This document shows, in pieces, positions 1-5,708 of a DNA stretch of 6,719 nt. The DNA lies in NCBI GenBank assembly GCA_018656855.1, contig JABHYP010000337.1, positions 1-6,719 on the forward strand, in the 5' to 3' direction. A model generated the notes under the pieces. It searched no databases and was not told the DNA's origin. It worked only from the letters and a program-made list of their open reading frames with translations. The DNA comes from Candidatus Latescibacterota bacterium. GTDB taxonomy: Bacteria > Latescibacterota > Latescibacteria > Latescibacterales > Latescibacteraceae. Numbering within the stretch: position 1 is the stretch's first letter; each line of letters starts with the position of its first letter. Made by a program: the position numbers and the translations under genes.

Positions 1-93
1 CACGAGCACTGGAATAACGCTGTCGATCGTAAGTACACAAGAAACCTGGGTACCGGGGAAGGTATTGAGTTAGTGAGTATTAATCCGAACTGA
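1..93 (+). CDS. C-terminal end of a plus-strand protein, possibly DUF362-like (partial)
   Basis: Frame 1 is open from the first base to a TGA at 91-93 and gives 30 residues beginning HEHWNNAVDRKYTRNLGTG and ending in INPN. From memory, an EHWNN...YSRNLGTGxGIELV ending is seen at the C-terminus of DUF362-type iron-sulfur-associated proteins of environmental bacteria, so that family is suggested. The fragment is too short to show any domain, and the start lies left of the window. The gene runs toward the minus-strand SUMF1-like remnant beyond it. That the tail is coding is fairly likely because it reads like protein rather than noise; the family is a weak call. Confidence 0.5.
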   Translation, partial: HEHWNNAVDRKYTRNLGTGEGIELVSINPN

Positions 94-103
94 TAGTAAA
101 TAT

Positions 104-124
104 TTGCGTTAACATTTTACGCAA
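104..124. terminator. weak hairpin between convergent gene ends
   Basis: TTGCGT (104-109) and ACGCAA (119-124) form a 6-bp stem with a 9-nt AT-rich loop. It begins 10 nt after the TGA of the left-edge gene. There is no clear T-run after it on either strand, so it could be a poor terminator or chance. Confidence 0.25.
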
Positions 125-133
125 TGTATTAGC

Positions 134-346
134 TTACGGATTGAAACTGCCGCGGAACACTGACCGGCAGGACTTGGCATAGTCGTTCCAGCTGCCACCA
201 CGTTTCAACCGTTTGATACCCGAAGTTGGCCCCATAGGATCATAATCCGGACTCATATCATAGTAATTTTTTATCATGAAAGTCTTGACACCATTTCTGG
301 TTTTATCTATCAACCAATTCATTTGTATAAAAATATTTCTTGACAT
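134..346 (-). pseudogene. remnant of a formylglycine-generating-enzyme-like (SUMF1/FGE-sulfatase domain) gene
   Basis: The frame encodes 70 residues. From about residue 27 it matches the distal part of SUMF1/FGE domains: a DPMGPTSG turn, then KRGGSWNDYAKSCRSVFRG, the usual RGGSW followed by a CR/R pattern. In complete proteins this comes after a GNVWEW core and is followed by a GFR-type ending; both are missing. The TAA at 134-136 cuts the domain before that end, and the first 26 residues do not look like the family. The only ATG (344-346) sits inside the -35 box of the rrf2 promoter, and no convincing ribosome-binding site precedes it. The coding remnant is probably only about 134-268. Full-length relatives activate sulfatases or act in other oxidative modifications; this piece is very unlikely to be active. 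A short divergent gene is a less likely alternative. Confidence 0.55.
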
Positions 347-368
347 CTATTTTGCTATTAGGTATTAT
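340..368 (+). promoter_or_regulatory. sigma70-type promoter of the rrf2 gene
   Basis: TTGACA (340-345) and TATTAT (363-368) are separated by exactly 17 bp. The -35 box is perfect and the -10 box is 5 of 6. Transcription would start near 375, about 26 nt before the ATG at 401. This is the clearest promoter in the window. Confidence 0.8.
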
Positions 369-383
369 GGTATTGAATTACCA
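368..383. promoter_or_regulatory. dyad operator candidate for the Rrf2 regulator
   Basis: TGGTATTGAATTACCA is an inverted repeat with perfect 5-bp arms (TGGTA/TACCA) around a 6-bp centre. It starts on the last base of the -10 box and covers the expected transcription start, which is the usual place for repressor binding. Many Rrf2 proteins control their own gene, so autorepression is the simplest reading. No second good copy was found upstream of hcp. Confidence 0.55.
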
Positions 384-387
384 ATAT

Positions 388-392
388 AGGAG
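388..392 (+). promoter_or_regulatory. ribosome-binding site of rrf2
   Basis: AGGAG lies 8 nt before the ATG at 401 and supports that start. Confidence 0.75.
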
Positions 393-400
393 AGTTTATA

Positions 401-829
401 ATGAGCTTATTAAAGATATCCGAAGCTGCTGTTCTTGCGTTTCATGCAATGATTTCAATCGCAACAAATCGTGACAGAACTTTTCCTATCAAAGAAATTG
501 CAAAAAACCATCATGCTTCGGAGGCACATTTATCGAAAGTCATGCAGCGGCTAGTTAAAGCTGGTTTTGTAAACTCGACGCGCGGGCCAAAAGGGGGCTT
601 TATGTTGAGCATGGATCCTGAGGACATTACTCTACGTGAAATATATGAGGTTATTGATGGGCCGTTGAAAACAAACGGGTGCCTTTTTGAGGCACAAGTA
701 TGTTTATCTCAACGCTGTATATTCGGCACTATTTTTGAGAATCTCGATGAGACAGTGATAAAGTATCTGACTGTTACAAAACTGAGTGATATTATTCATT
801 CGAATAAAAAATCGGAAAATTGTAACTAA
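401..829 (+). CDS. Rrf2-family transcriptional regulator with Fe-S cysteine triad
   Basis: This 142-residue protein has the usual Rrf2 length. A winged helix-turn-helix fills residues 1-70: the recognition helix region is EAHLSKVMQRLVKAGFV (41-57) and the wing is STRGPKGGFML (59-69). The dimerisation helix region TLREIYEVIDGP follows. Cys94, Cys101 and Cys106 (C-x6-C-x4-C) sit where IscR, NsrR and RsrR bind an iron-sulfur cluster, so the protein probably senses NO, oxygen or Fe-S status. The ATG is supported by AGGAG 8 nt upstream and by a strong promoter with an overlapping dyad, which suggests autorepression. The next gene is hcp, a classic NO-responsive target (NsrR controls hcp in enterobacteria). 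An NsrR-like role is therefore plausible, but the cysteine spacing differs slightly from NsrR (x5/x6-7), so no symbol is assigned. The family call is firm; the ligand and targets are inferred. Confidence 0.92.
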   Translation: MSLLKISEAAVLAFHAMISIATNRDRTFPIKEIAKNHHASEAHLSKVMQRLVKAGFVNSTRGPKGGFMLSMDPEDITLREIYEVIDGPLKTNGCLFEAQVCLSQRCIFGTIFENLDETVIKYLTVTKLSDIIHSNKKSENCN

Positions 830-1142
830 TCTCAAAAGAAATTGATGAGAATATCATTTTGTAGGAATTTTTAATGAGCATGAAAAAAAATGTTAAAAGA
901 TCTGATTATTCTGGTAAAATTTATCGAAATGTGCTTTAACGCGCATCACAGCACAGAAAAAGGAGTTCTCTTCGAACAGTGCACGAACCTTTTCTCATAC
1001 AAAAACACGTATAGAACTTTGTTCCTATGATCCCAAATCCACGTTTACAAAATAGAAAACTCACTACTATAAACCGGCATATCGCAAACAAATCAGGGCT
1101 ATTATGCGATTCTCGGGAATGTATTTTGAAAACTGGGGTGCA

Positions 1143-1170
1143 TTGACTGGCTCGGCAAGTACTTTATTTA
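1143..1170 (+). promoter_or_regulatory. candidate hcp promoter
   Basis: TTGACT (1143-1148) and TATTTA (1165-1170) are 16 bp apart, giving a leader of about 70 nt. An alternative further downstream is TTAACA (1168-1173) with TTATTA (1191-1196), 17 bp apart. The region is AT-rich enough that either could be chance. Confidence 0.35.
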
Positions 1171-1234
1171 ACAATCAGTATTATTTTACATTATTACATA
1201 ATAGTTTATTTGTAACATTAACCCTTTCCCAGAT

Positions 1235-1239
1235 GGAGA
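1235..1239 (+). promoter_or_regulatory. ribosome-binding site of hcp
   Basis: GGAGA lies 6 nt before the ATG at 1246 and decides between the two overlapping ATGs at 1242 (other frame) and 1246. Confidence 0.7.
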
Positions 1240-1245
1240 AAATGT

Positions 1246-2898
1246 ATGTCAAAAATGTTTTGTTATCAATGTGAACAGGTTACCAAGGGTGTCGCATGCA
1301 CTACTCATGGAGCATGTGGAAAAGATCCTGAAACCGCAGCGCTCCAGGATATACTCGTATATATGGTAAAAGGAATATCTATTTATGCGAAACGCGCCCG
1401 CACATTAGGTGTGAAAGATATGGAGATTGATATTTTTGTTCTTAAAGCTCTCTATATAACGCTCACCAATGTTAATTTTGATCCGGCCAGTATTCTGCAG
1501 TGGTTAAACAGTGCAGTGAGTTTTCGGGACAAGATCAGAAAGTTGTACCAGGAAGCCTGCAAAAAAAACGGCCTTCAGGAAGAAACACTTGATGGACCAG
1601 CGAAATTTATCCCTGCTGAAGACCTGGACAATCTCATTGTTCAGGGGGAAGAACTCTCCATTGTTAAAAGAAAAGCCGATTCAGGCGATGATATTACCGG
1701 TCTCCAGGAACTTCTTACCTATGGACTTAAAGGCCTGGCAGCGTATGCAATTCATGCTTATGATCTCGGCAAGCATGATGATGCTGTTTTTGCGTTTGTC
1801 CACGAAGCACTTGATTTCTTAACAAAACCTGCTCCAAAAGCGGATGATCTGCTTGGATTTAACCTGAAATGCGGTGAGGTCAATCTCCGTGTTATGGAAC
1901 TATTGGATACCGTTCATACTGACCATTACGGCCATCCCATTCCCACGAATGTCCGTATCGAACCTCTTAAAGGCAAGGCTATTCTCGTATCAGGACATGA
2001 CCTCGGTGACCTTGAGGAACTACTTCGGCAAACCGAGGGCAAAGGGATTAACATTTACACTCACGGCGAAATGCTACCTGCACATGGCTACCCCATGCTT
2101 AAAAAGTATAAACACCTGGTTGGCAATTACGGAGGCGCATGGCAGGATCAGTTGAAAGAATTCAATAAGTTTCCAGGTGCAATTCTTATGACAACTAATT
2201 GCATTCTGAAACCTAAGGACTCTTATGTGGCCCGAATATTTGCGACTAGTGTTGTCGGAGCGCCGGGTGTAACACATATAGGAAACAAGGATTTCACTCC
2301 TGTTATCGAAGCTGCGCTGGCAGAAAAAGGATTTACCGAGGATGGTTCGGATAAAACCATTCTGGTTGGATTCGGACACAATGCTGTATTGGGCGTGGCG
2401 GACAAAGTGATAGATGCGGTGAAAAGTGGAGACATTAAACATTTTTTCCTTGTCGGTGGCTGTGATGGCGCTAAAAGTGGCCGCAATTACTACTATGATT
2501 TTGCCAAGGCTGTACCGGATGATTCTGTTATTCTTACTCTGGCCTGCGGGAAGTACCGCTTTAACAAGCTCGACTTCGGTGATATCGGAGGAATCCCGCG
2601 CCTGCTCGATATCGGTCAGTGCAACGATGCCCACTCTGCAATCCAGATCGCCGTGGCGCTCGCAAATGCCTTCGAAACCGATGTCAATGGCCTTCCGCTG
2701 TCATTCATACTGTCGTGGTTTGAACAGAAGGCGGTTGTCATTCTGCTCTCACTACTGCACCTCGGCATTAAAGATATCCGTATCGGACCTAGCCTTCCTG
2801 CATTCATAACACCGACTGTGCTGGACATTCTTGTAGATAAATTCAATATTATGCCGATTACAACTGCGAAAGAGGATCTTGCGGCGATTTTGGGATAA
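1246..2898 (+). CDS. hcp: hybrid cluster protein (hydroxylamine reductase / NO reductase), class I
   Basis: The 550-residue protein is a full-length, cytoplasmic Hcp. The N-terminal [4Fe-4S] cluster is held by Cys6, Cys9, Cys18 and Cys24 (C-x2-C-x8-C-x5-C), the compact spacing of class I Hcps from strict anaerobes. All expected ligands of the hybrid 4Fe-2S-2O cluster are visible: His251 (SGHDLGD), Glu275 (HGEMLPAHGYP), Cys319 (TTNCI), Cys406 (VGGCDG, the persulfide cysteine), Cys434 (LACGKYRFN), Cys459 (GQCNDAHSA), Glu493 and Lys495 (SWFEQKAV). Hcp reduces hydroxylamine in vitro; in cells it is linked to NO reduction and protein S-nitrosylation. GGAGA 6 nt upstream supports the start. The gene follows an Rrf2 regulator with an Fe-S triad, faces a two-cluster ferredoxin, and is followed by a strong hairpin. 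No hcr-like reductase gene is present, so the ferredoxin is a possible electron donor. Identification is firm. Confidence 0.98.
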   Translation: MSKMFCYQCEQVTKGVACTTHGACGKDPETAALQDILVYMVKGISIYAKRARTLGVKDMEIDIFVLKALYITLTNVNFDPASILQWLNSAVSFRDKIRKLYQEACKKNGLQEETLDGPAKFIPAEDLDNLIVQGEELSIVKRKADSGDDITGLQELLTYGLKGLAAYAIHAYDLGKHDDAVFAFVHEALDFLTKPAPKADDLLGFNLKCGEVNLRVMELLDTVHTDHYGHPIPTNVRIEPLKGKAILVSGHDLGDLEELLRQTEGKGINIYTHGEMLPAHGYPMLKKYKHLVGNYGGAWQDQLKEFNKFPGAILMTTNCILKPKDSYVARIFATSVVGAPGVTHIGNKDFTPVIEAALAEKGFTEDGSDKTILVGFGHNAVLGVADKVIDAVKSGDIKHFFLVGGCDGAKSGRNYYYDFAKAVPDDSVILTLACGKYRFNKLDFGDIGGIPRLLDIGQCNDAHSAIQIAVALANAFETDVNGLPLSFILSWFEQKAVVILLSLLHLGIKDIRIGPSLPAFITPTVLDILVDKFNIMPITTAKEDLAAILG

Positions 2899-3272
2899 AT
2901 ATTTTAGAAGTAATTAATTTAAAATCTTTTTATGCTCACCCTATAAATTCCCCTCTCTAATTTTTAGAGAGGGGAAAGACCTTATTCCCAAAGATAGACC
3001 AGAAATTATGTTAAATTTCATTGTTTCCGCTTGCATAAACGCCTTACAATAAACATTATTCTTGGAGATAAGTTCCCCCACTTTCCCCAAGCGAAGCTCT
3101 ATAGAACGGCGGCGGGATAAAAACCCTAATGGAAACATATCAAAGAGGAAAACTGAAAACGAATATTCATGTATAGAGGGCTGCTTATATTTAATAAAAT
3201 AGCAAGAGATGAATCTTTGAAGGAGTAGTTTTATGAAAGGTATTATATTGTACGTTATAAAAAATGCAAATC
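2899..3272. other. 374-bp region between the convergent ends of hcp and the ferredoxin gene
   Basis: Apart from the hairpin at 2948-2976, nothing recognisable is coded here. A minus-strand frame stays open across most of it, but its product is biased, has no family resemblance and reads through the hairpin. A short plus-strand ORF (3233-3289) has a strong Shine-Dalgarno. The length is large for two gene ends meeting, so a decayed gene or an RNA cannot be excluded. Confidence 0.4.
2948..2976. terminator. perfect 13-bp hairpin downstream of hcp
   Basis: TTCCCCTCTCTAA is followed after 3 T by its exact complement TTAGAGAGGGGAA. It lies 50 nt after the hcp stop. There is no T-run after the stem on the plus strand (AAGACC follows), while on the minus strand TTTATAG follows. 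It probably ends or protects the hcp mRNA, and may also stop minus-strand transcription from the ferredoxin side. Confidence 0.7.
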
Positions 3273-3488
3273 CTATTTTATTTGAATAGCACCAAGTGGG
3301 CATTCTTTGACACAGTCACCACAGCCAAGACATATTTCTATGGGAAATACCATCGGGATATCATAATCCATTTCCTGACTAATGATGGATTTTTTACATG
3401 CTTTGATTGATATACACTTCCCTTCTTTGGGATTGCATGTTTCAGGATTACATTTTTCAAATTGTATCAAAGCAATTAGTTTCGGCAA
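3273..3488 (-). CDS. small two-[4Fe-4S] ferredoxin, ABCE1/RLI Fe-S-domain-like
   Basis: This 71-residue protein has eight cysteines in two groups: Cys13, Cys18, Cys25 and Cys31 (KCNPETC...GKC...ACKK), and Cys53, Cys56, Cys59 and Cys63 (CLGCGDCVKECPLGAI). The second group is a textbook CxxCxxCxxxCP site. The order, spacing and opening PKLIALIQFEKC resemble the N-terminal Fe-S domain of ABCE1/RLI and the stand-alone ferredoxins related to it. It has no signal or membrane segment, so it should be a cytoplasmic electron carrier. The start is TTG (3486-3488), with AGGGA at 3496-3500, 7 nt before it; no ATG or GTG lies in frame before the first cysteine, and the family usually starts 10-12 residues before it. 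It converges on hcp, so it may donate electrons to Hcp, but shared control is not shown by the sequence. It follows the enolase-like gene on the same strand after 172 bp, with its own ribosome-binding site. Confidence 0.85.
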   Translation of the reverse strand: MPKLIALIQFEKCNPETCNPKEGKCISIKACKKSIISQEMDYDIPMVFPIEICLGCGDCVKECPLGAIQIK

Positions 3489-3495
3489 TTTAAAA

Positions 3496-3500
3496 TCCCT
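3496..3500 (-). promoter_or_regulatory. ribosome-binding site that decides the TTG start of the ferredoxin
   Basis: AGGGA on the minus strand lies 7 nt before the TTG at 3488. The frame stays open further upstream but offers no ATG or GTG there, so this site fixes the start. Confidence 0.6.
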
Positions 3501-3660
3501 ATAAATACTGGGAACAAATAGTGACCTGCTTCCTCTCTTTATACCACATCCAGAGTTAGTCGCTCGTTTTTTCGTTCTGATCCTTACTGCTTCACCAACA
3601 CCATCTTCCTCGTGTATTAGGGCTATTCGTCTGGAAAAAAGAGTAATGTCAGATTTCGGT

Positions 3661-5031
3661 CTATCTTACCGCTTTGTAATCTCCAGGAAGAAACGGGTAC
3701 TTCTTTTCAACATCATCGATTATTTCAAGCCCGAAACCTGGTTTGTCAGGTAAATCTATGTGGCCGTTTTTTACGACCAGCGGTTCTTTGAAAATGCCTT
3801 CTCTCATGGGATTAAATGTCTGGTTATATTCCAGTATATAACCGTTTGGAACACCTGCAGTCAGGCTTGCATTTTCCATAGTTGTTAAGCCACCATGCCA
3901 GTTGTGCGGAGCGCAGAGCTTCCCTTTAAGATGTGCAACGCGCGCAATATACCAGGCTTCGGTTATGCCGCATATTCCGCAGTCAGGCTGAACTATATCA
4001 TAATAATCATAGTCTATTAATTCCCTGAAACCCGATCTTTGCGAGATACCTTCACCTCCGGCAATTAATACATTCGGAAGCGCCTCGTTAAGTTTTGCAT
4101 AATTTTCAATAGCATCGTCACCGCTATTGCTCATAGGCTGCTGTAGAAAGAGTATATTCAACTCTTCCAGAACAGGGCAGAGTTCTTCGAGATATTGCTC
4201 TATAGTCAAGTACATGCTGGAAGCATCGGTCTGTATCAGGTAGAAGTCGGGCCCTACTGCTTCACGCAGTTTTCTCAGAATTGGGATGTATTCTTTTAGT
4301 GTCATAGGTCTTTTAAAATATGGTGTAGTGTATTGCCAGGCGATCCAGGGGCGGAATTTAAAGGCGTCAAAACCATTCTCCCTGTGTCTGAATGCTTCCT
4401 CAATAAGATCTTCCGGCCATTTGGAACCTTTGTATATCTCTCCCGCACTGGCGTATGTCCATACATGAGGATTCGGTTCATTATCAGTAGCTAACAGCTT
4501 ATAAACAGGCATATTTTTCGCCTTGCCGATAATATCCCAGAGCGCTGCATCAATACCTGCCCAACCTGATTTTCTACCTCTGGTAATTGGAGCAGAACCA
4601 CATGACAGGAGTTCAATGTCAAAAGGATTTTGCCCGATTATAGAGGGTTTGATAACTTCTTCAGTGTACTTTTTCATAATTTCGGGTCCCCCATACTGAC
4701 TGGGCCCGCCTATGCCTACAATCCCCTGATCGGTAAACACCTCAATAAGAATGGAATCGGCTTTCCAGCATACACATCCCTCTTTTGCCCAATTGCCCCA
4801 ATGTATTATCCACTGCTCTTCCGGCGGGAGTTCGTAAGAGAGTAATGTGACTTTGACATCTGTAATTTTAATATTTTCCCTCCCAATCCCATCTAACAAG
4901 TGCCAACGGATATTTTCCGCAGCCGGTGTTTCCGGCGCTTTTGTGCCGCAGCCGGAAATGTTCCCAAGAGAAAATGCCCCGGCTGTCACAGCAGTTGAAC
5001 CCAGAAACTTTCTTCTTGACATGTCATACAT
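3661..5031 (-). CDS. exported enolase-superfamily protein (mandelate racemase/muconate lactonizing-like), Tat lipoprotein
   Basis: Residues are numbered from the ATG at 5046. A twin-arginine signal, SRRKFLGSTAV (10-20), a short hydrophobic stretch and a lipobox-like ISGC (Cys33) predict Tat export and lipid anchoring. The N-terminal capping domain spans about 60-190 (ADSILIEVFTDQGIVGIGG; AGIDAALWDIIGKAKNMPVYKLL) and a beta/alpha barrel follows. Catalytic positions are the KxR pair Lys230/Arg232, metal-site Asp274, Glu332, and the Asp355-His381 dyad typical of the mandelate racemase group. The second metal-ligand Glu is replaced by Gln302 (FLQQPM). Family members abstract a proton alpha to a carboxylate, usually in sugar-acid dehydration or racemisation; the substrate here is unknown and activity is uncertain. 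The ATG at 5031 is preferred because GGAG (5041-5044) lies 9 nt before it; 5046 is the longest start and has a weak site. It is divergent from a Tat-exported oxidoreductase. Confidence 0.88.
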   Translation of the reverse strand: MYDMSRRKFLGSTAVTAGAFSLGNISGCGTKAPETPAAENIRWHLLDGIGRENIKITDVKVTLLSYELPPEEQWIIHWGNWAKEGCVCWKADSILIEVFTDQGIVGIGGPSQYGGPEIMKKYTEEVIKPSIIGQNPFDIELLSCGSAPITRGRKSGWAGIDAALWDIIGKAKNMPVYKLLATDNEPNPHVWTYASAGEIYKGSKWPEDLIEEAFRHRENGFDAFKFRPWIAWQYTTPYFKRPMTLKEYIPILRKLREAVGPDFYLIQTDASSMYLTIEQYLEELCPVLEELNILFLQQPMSNSGDDAIENYAKLNEALPNVLIAGGEGISQRSGFRELIDYDYYDIVQPDCGICGITEAWYIARVAHLKGKLCAPHNWHGGLTTMENASLTAGVPNGYILEYNQTFNPMREGIFKEPLVVKNGHIDLPDKPGFGLEIIDDVEKKYPFLPGDYKAVR

Positions 5032-5040
5032 GATCATTGT

Positions 5041-5044
5041 CTCC
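5041..5044 (-). promoter_or_regulatory. ribosome-binding site that decides the enolase-like start
   Basis: GGAG on the minus strand is 9 nt before the ATG at 5029-5031 and only 5 nt from the ATG at 5035-5037 if measured from its first base. The ATG at 5044-5046 overlaps it and has only AATAAGA upstream. Removing five residues leaves the twin-arginine motif intact. Confidence 0.5.
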
Positions 5045-5134
5045 ATTCTTATTAAGTTTATTACTCAATTTTCGGGCTTAATATAATATATCGTTATAAA
5101 GAGTATTATGGAGCTATTTCACTTATTATTATCC

Positions 5135-5172
5135 TTATCCATAAATGTGGGAAGGGCTTAAATAATGGATAA
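5135..5172. repeat. 8-bp inverted repeat pair upstream of the enolase-like gene
   Basis: TTATCCAT (5135-5142) and ATGGATAA (5165-5172) are exact complements with 22 nt between them. The spacing of about three helical turns between arm centres would suit a dimeric regulator, or the repeat may simply fold in the leader. Confidence 0.4.
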
Positions 5173-5273
5173 ACCGGAGTTATACTCCCGCTTGTGAGAT
5201 GGATGAGGAGTGAGGGGAATAAAGATTTTAACCGACACTCCCCATATCAAATTCATTGATGATTAATTTAATA

Positions 5274-5292
5274 ATTCATATTGTTTATGAAT
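5274..5292. repeat. 19-bp dyad in the divergent region
   Basis: ATTCATA (5274-5280) and TATGAAT (5286-5292) form a perfect 7-bp inverted repeat around TTGTT. It lies in the middle of the divergent region, a normal place for an operator controlling either gene. The base composition makes chance possible. Confidence 0.35.
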
Positions 5293-5337
5293 AAATAATA
5301 GTCTTTTCGTATGTTTCATACAAGTTTATTTTCAAGT

Positions 5338-5497
5338 AGTGTCCGGGTAAAAAATGACCATCATAGCTGAAAAACACTATAATCAATGATTAAGCAGTCA
5401 CTGTTTGGAAATGAATCACAATTTGTACTTATGAACATTCCTGATTCTCCACACCTGTCATCCTTGACCGCCATTTTTTATTAAATTTCCCTGAACA
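5338..5497. mobile_element. possible small IS remnant or MITE-like element
   Basis: The left side starts AGTGTCCGGGTAAAAAATG (5338-5356), a sequence type I associate with insertion-sequence termini. On the right, CATTTTTTA (5472-5480) is the complement of the inner part of that end, and CCCTGAACA (5489-5497) loosely mirrors CCCGGACAC after an extra 8 bp. No transposase frame lies between. The ends are imperfect and no target duplication was identified, so this is a weak call. Confidence 0.3.
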
Positions 5498-5522
5498 TCT
5501 TTTTTTCCCTCTAAAAATAATT

Positions 5523-5542
5523 AAGGCGAAGCCATTCGCCTT
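5523..5542 (-). terminator. 8-bp hairpin, terminator-like on the minus strand
   Basis: AAGGCGAA and TTCGCCTT pair perfectly around GCCA. On the minus strand the stem is followed by an AATTATTTTT stretch, as in an intrinsic terminator; on the plus strand no T-run follows. No minus-strand gene ends here now, so it may be left over from a lost gene or belong to the possible mobile element next to it. Confidence 0.4.
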
Positions 5543-5567
5543 TAACAAGCTGAAACAGTAAATTTTA

Positions 5568-5596
5568 TTGATTATTATAATATAAAATATTATCAT
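5568..5596 (+). promoter_or_regulatory. candidate promoter of the oxidoreductase
   Basis: TTGATT (5568-5573) and TATCAT (5591-5596) are 17 bp apart; the -10 box is 5 of 6. It would give a leader of about 80 nt before the ATG at 5683. The surrounding sequence is very AT-rich, which lowers the certainty. Confidence 0.45.
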
Positions 5597-5637
5597 GAAG
5601 CATTGGGAAATGTCACCACAAACGATGATGATATTAA

Positions 5638-5708
5638 GAATAAATCTTCTGACAGAAAGCATACAATTTACAGGGGGAAAAAATGAAATCCTTGAATAAA
5701 TCTTCTGA
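5638..5708 (+). repeat. 15-bp perfect direct repeat flanking the oxidoreductase ribosome-binding site
   Basis: GAATAAATCTTCTGA occurs at 5638-5652 and again at 5694-5708, 56 bp apart. The first copy is in the leader and the second is inside codons 4-9 of the gene. The ribosome-binding site and ATG lie between them. Confidence 0.75.
5673..5678 (+). promoter_or_regulatory. ribosome-binding site of the oxidoreductase
   Basis: GGGGGA sits 4 nt before the ATG at 5683 and marks that ATG as the true start, even though its frame stops after 14 codons. Confidence 0.6.

Larger units (their letters stand above)
830..1245. other. 416-bp intergenic region between rrf2 and hcp
   Basis: No convincing gene was found on either strand. 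It holds a 21-codon ORF at 874-939 (only a weak AGGA before it), a 56-codon ORF at 1104-1274 that runs into hcp, and a 6-bp inverted repeat ATCGCA/TGCGAT (1081-1086 and 1105-1110). The last 100 bases are very AT-rich and probably contain the hcp promoter. This is unusually long for the short spacing seen in regulator-target pairs, so hcp is probably transcribed on its own. Confidence 0.5.
5047..5682. other. 636-bp divergent intergenic region
   Basis: No gene is supported here. It is AT-rich and crowded with small inverted repeats: 5135-5172, 5274-5292 and 5523-5542. It also holds a possible mobile-element remnant (5338-5497), one direct repeat copy (5638-5652) and a candidate promoter for the oxidoreductase. 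A minus-strand frame at 5429-5752 is open but runs antisense through the oxidoreductase start and has no family resemblance. The enolase-like gene must be transcribed from here, but no good -35/-10 pair is visible for it. Confidence 0.5.

Noticed and set aside
874..939. 21-codon ORF after rrf2
   Set aside because: Very lysine-rich product in an A-rich stretch, with only a weak ribosome-binding site; likely chance.
1081..1110. ATCGCA/TGCGAT inverted repeat upstream of hcp as a regulator site
   Set aside because: Only 6-bp arms with an 18-nt spacer, no resemblance to the rrf2 dyad, and far from the likely promoter boxes.
1104..1274. 56-codon plus-strand ORF running into the start of hcp
   Set aside because: It spans the probable hcp promoter and ribosome-binding site. 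Part of it (FTLLHNSLFVTLTL) faintly recalls transport permeases, but there is too little to support a gene or remnant.
2074..2634. Long minus-strand open frame inside hcp
   Set aside because: Antisense shadow of a fully conserved gene; the product has no family resemblance.
2941..3303. 120-codon minus-strand open frame between hcp and the ferredoxin
   Set aside because: It reads through the perfect hairpin at 2948-2976, overlaps the ferredoxin 3' end in another frame, and has no recognisable domain.
3489..3665. Possible longer N-terminus of the ferredoxin, since its frame stays open up to 3665
   Set aside because: There is no ATG or GTG in the extension, the family normally starts at the PKLIALI segment, and a ribosome-binding site precedes the TTG.
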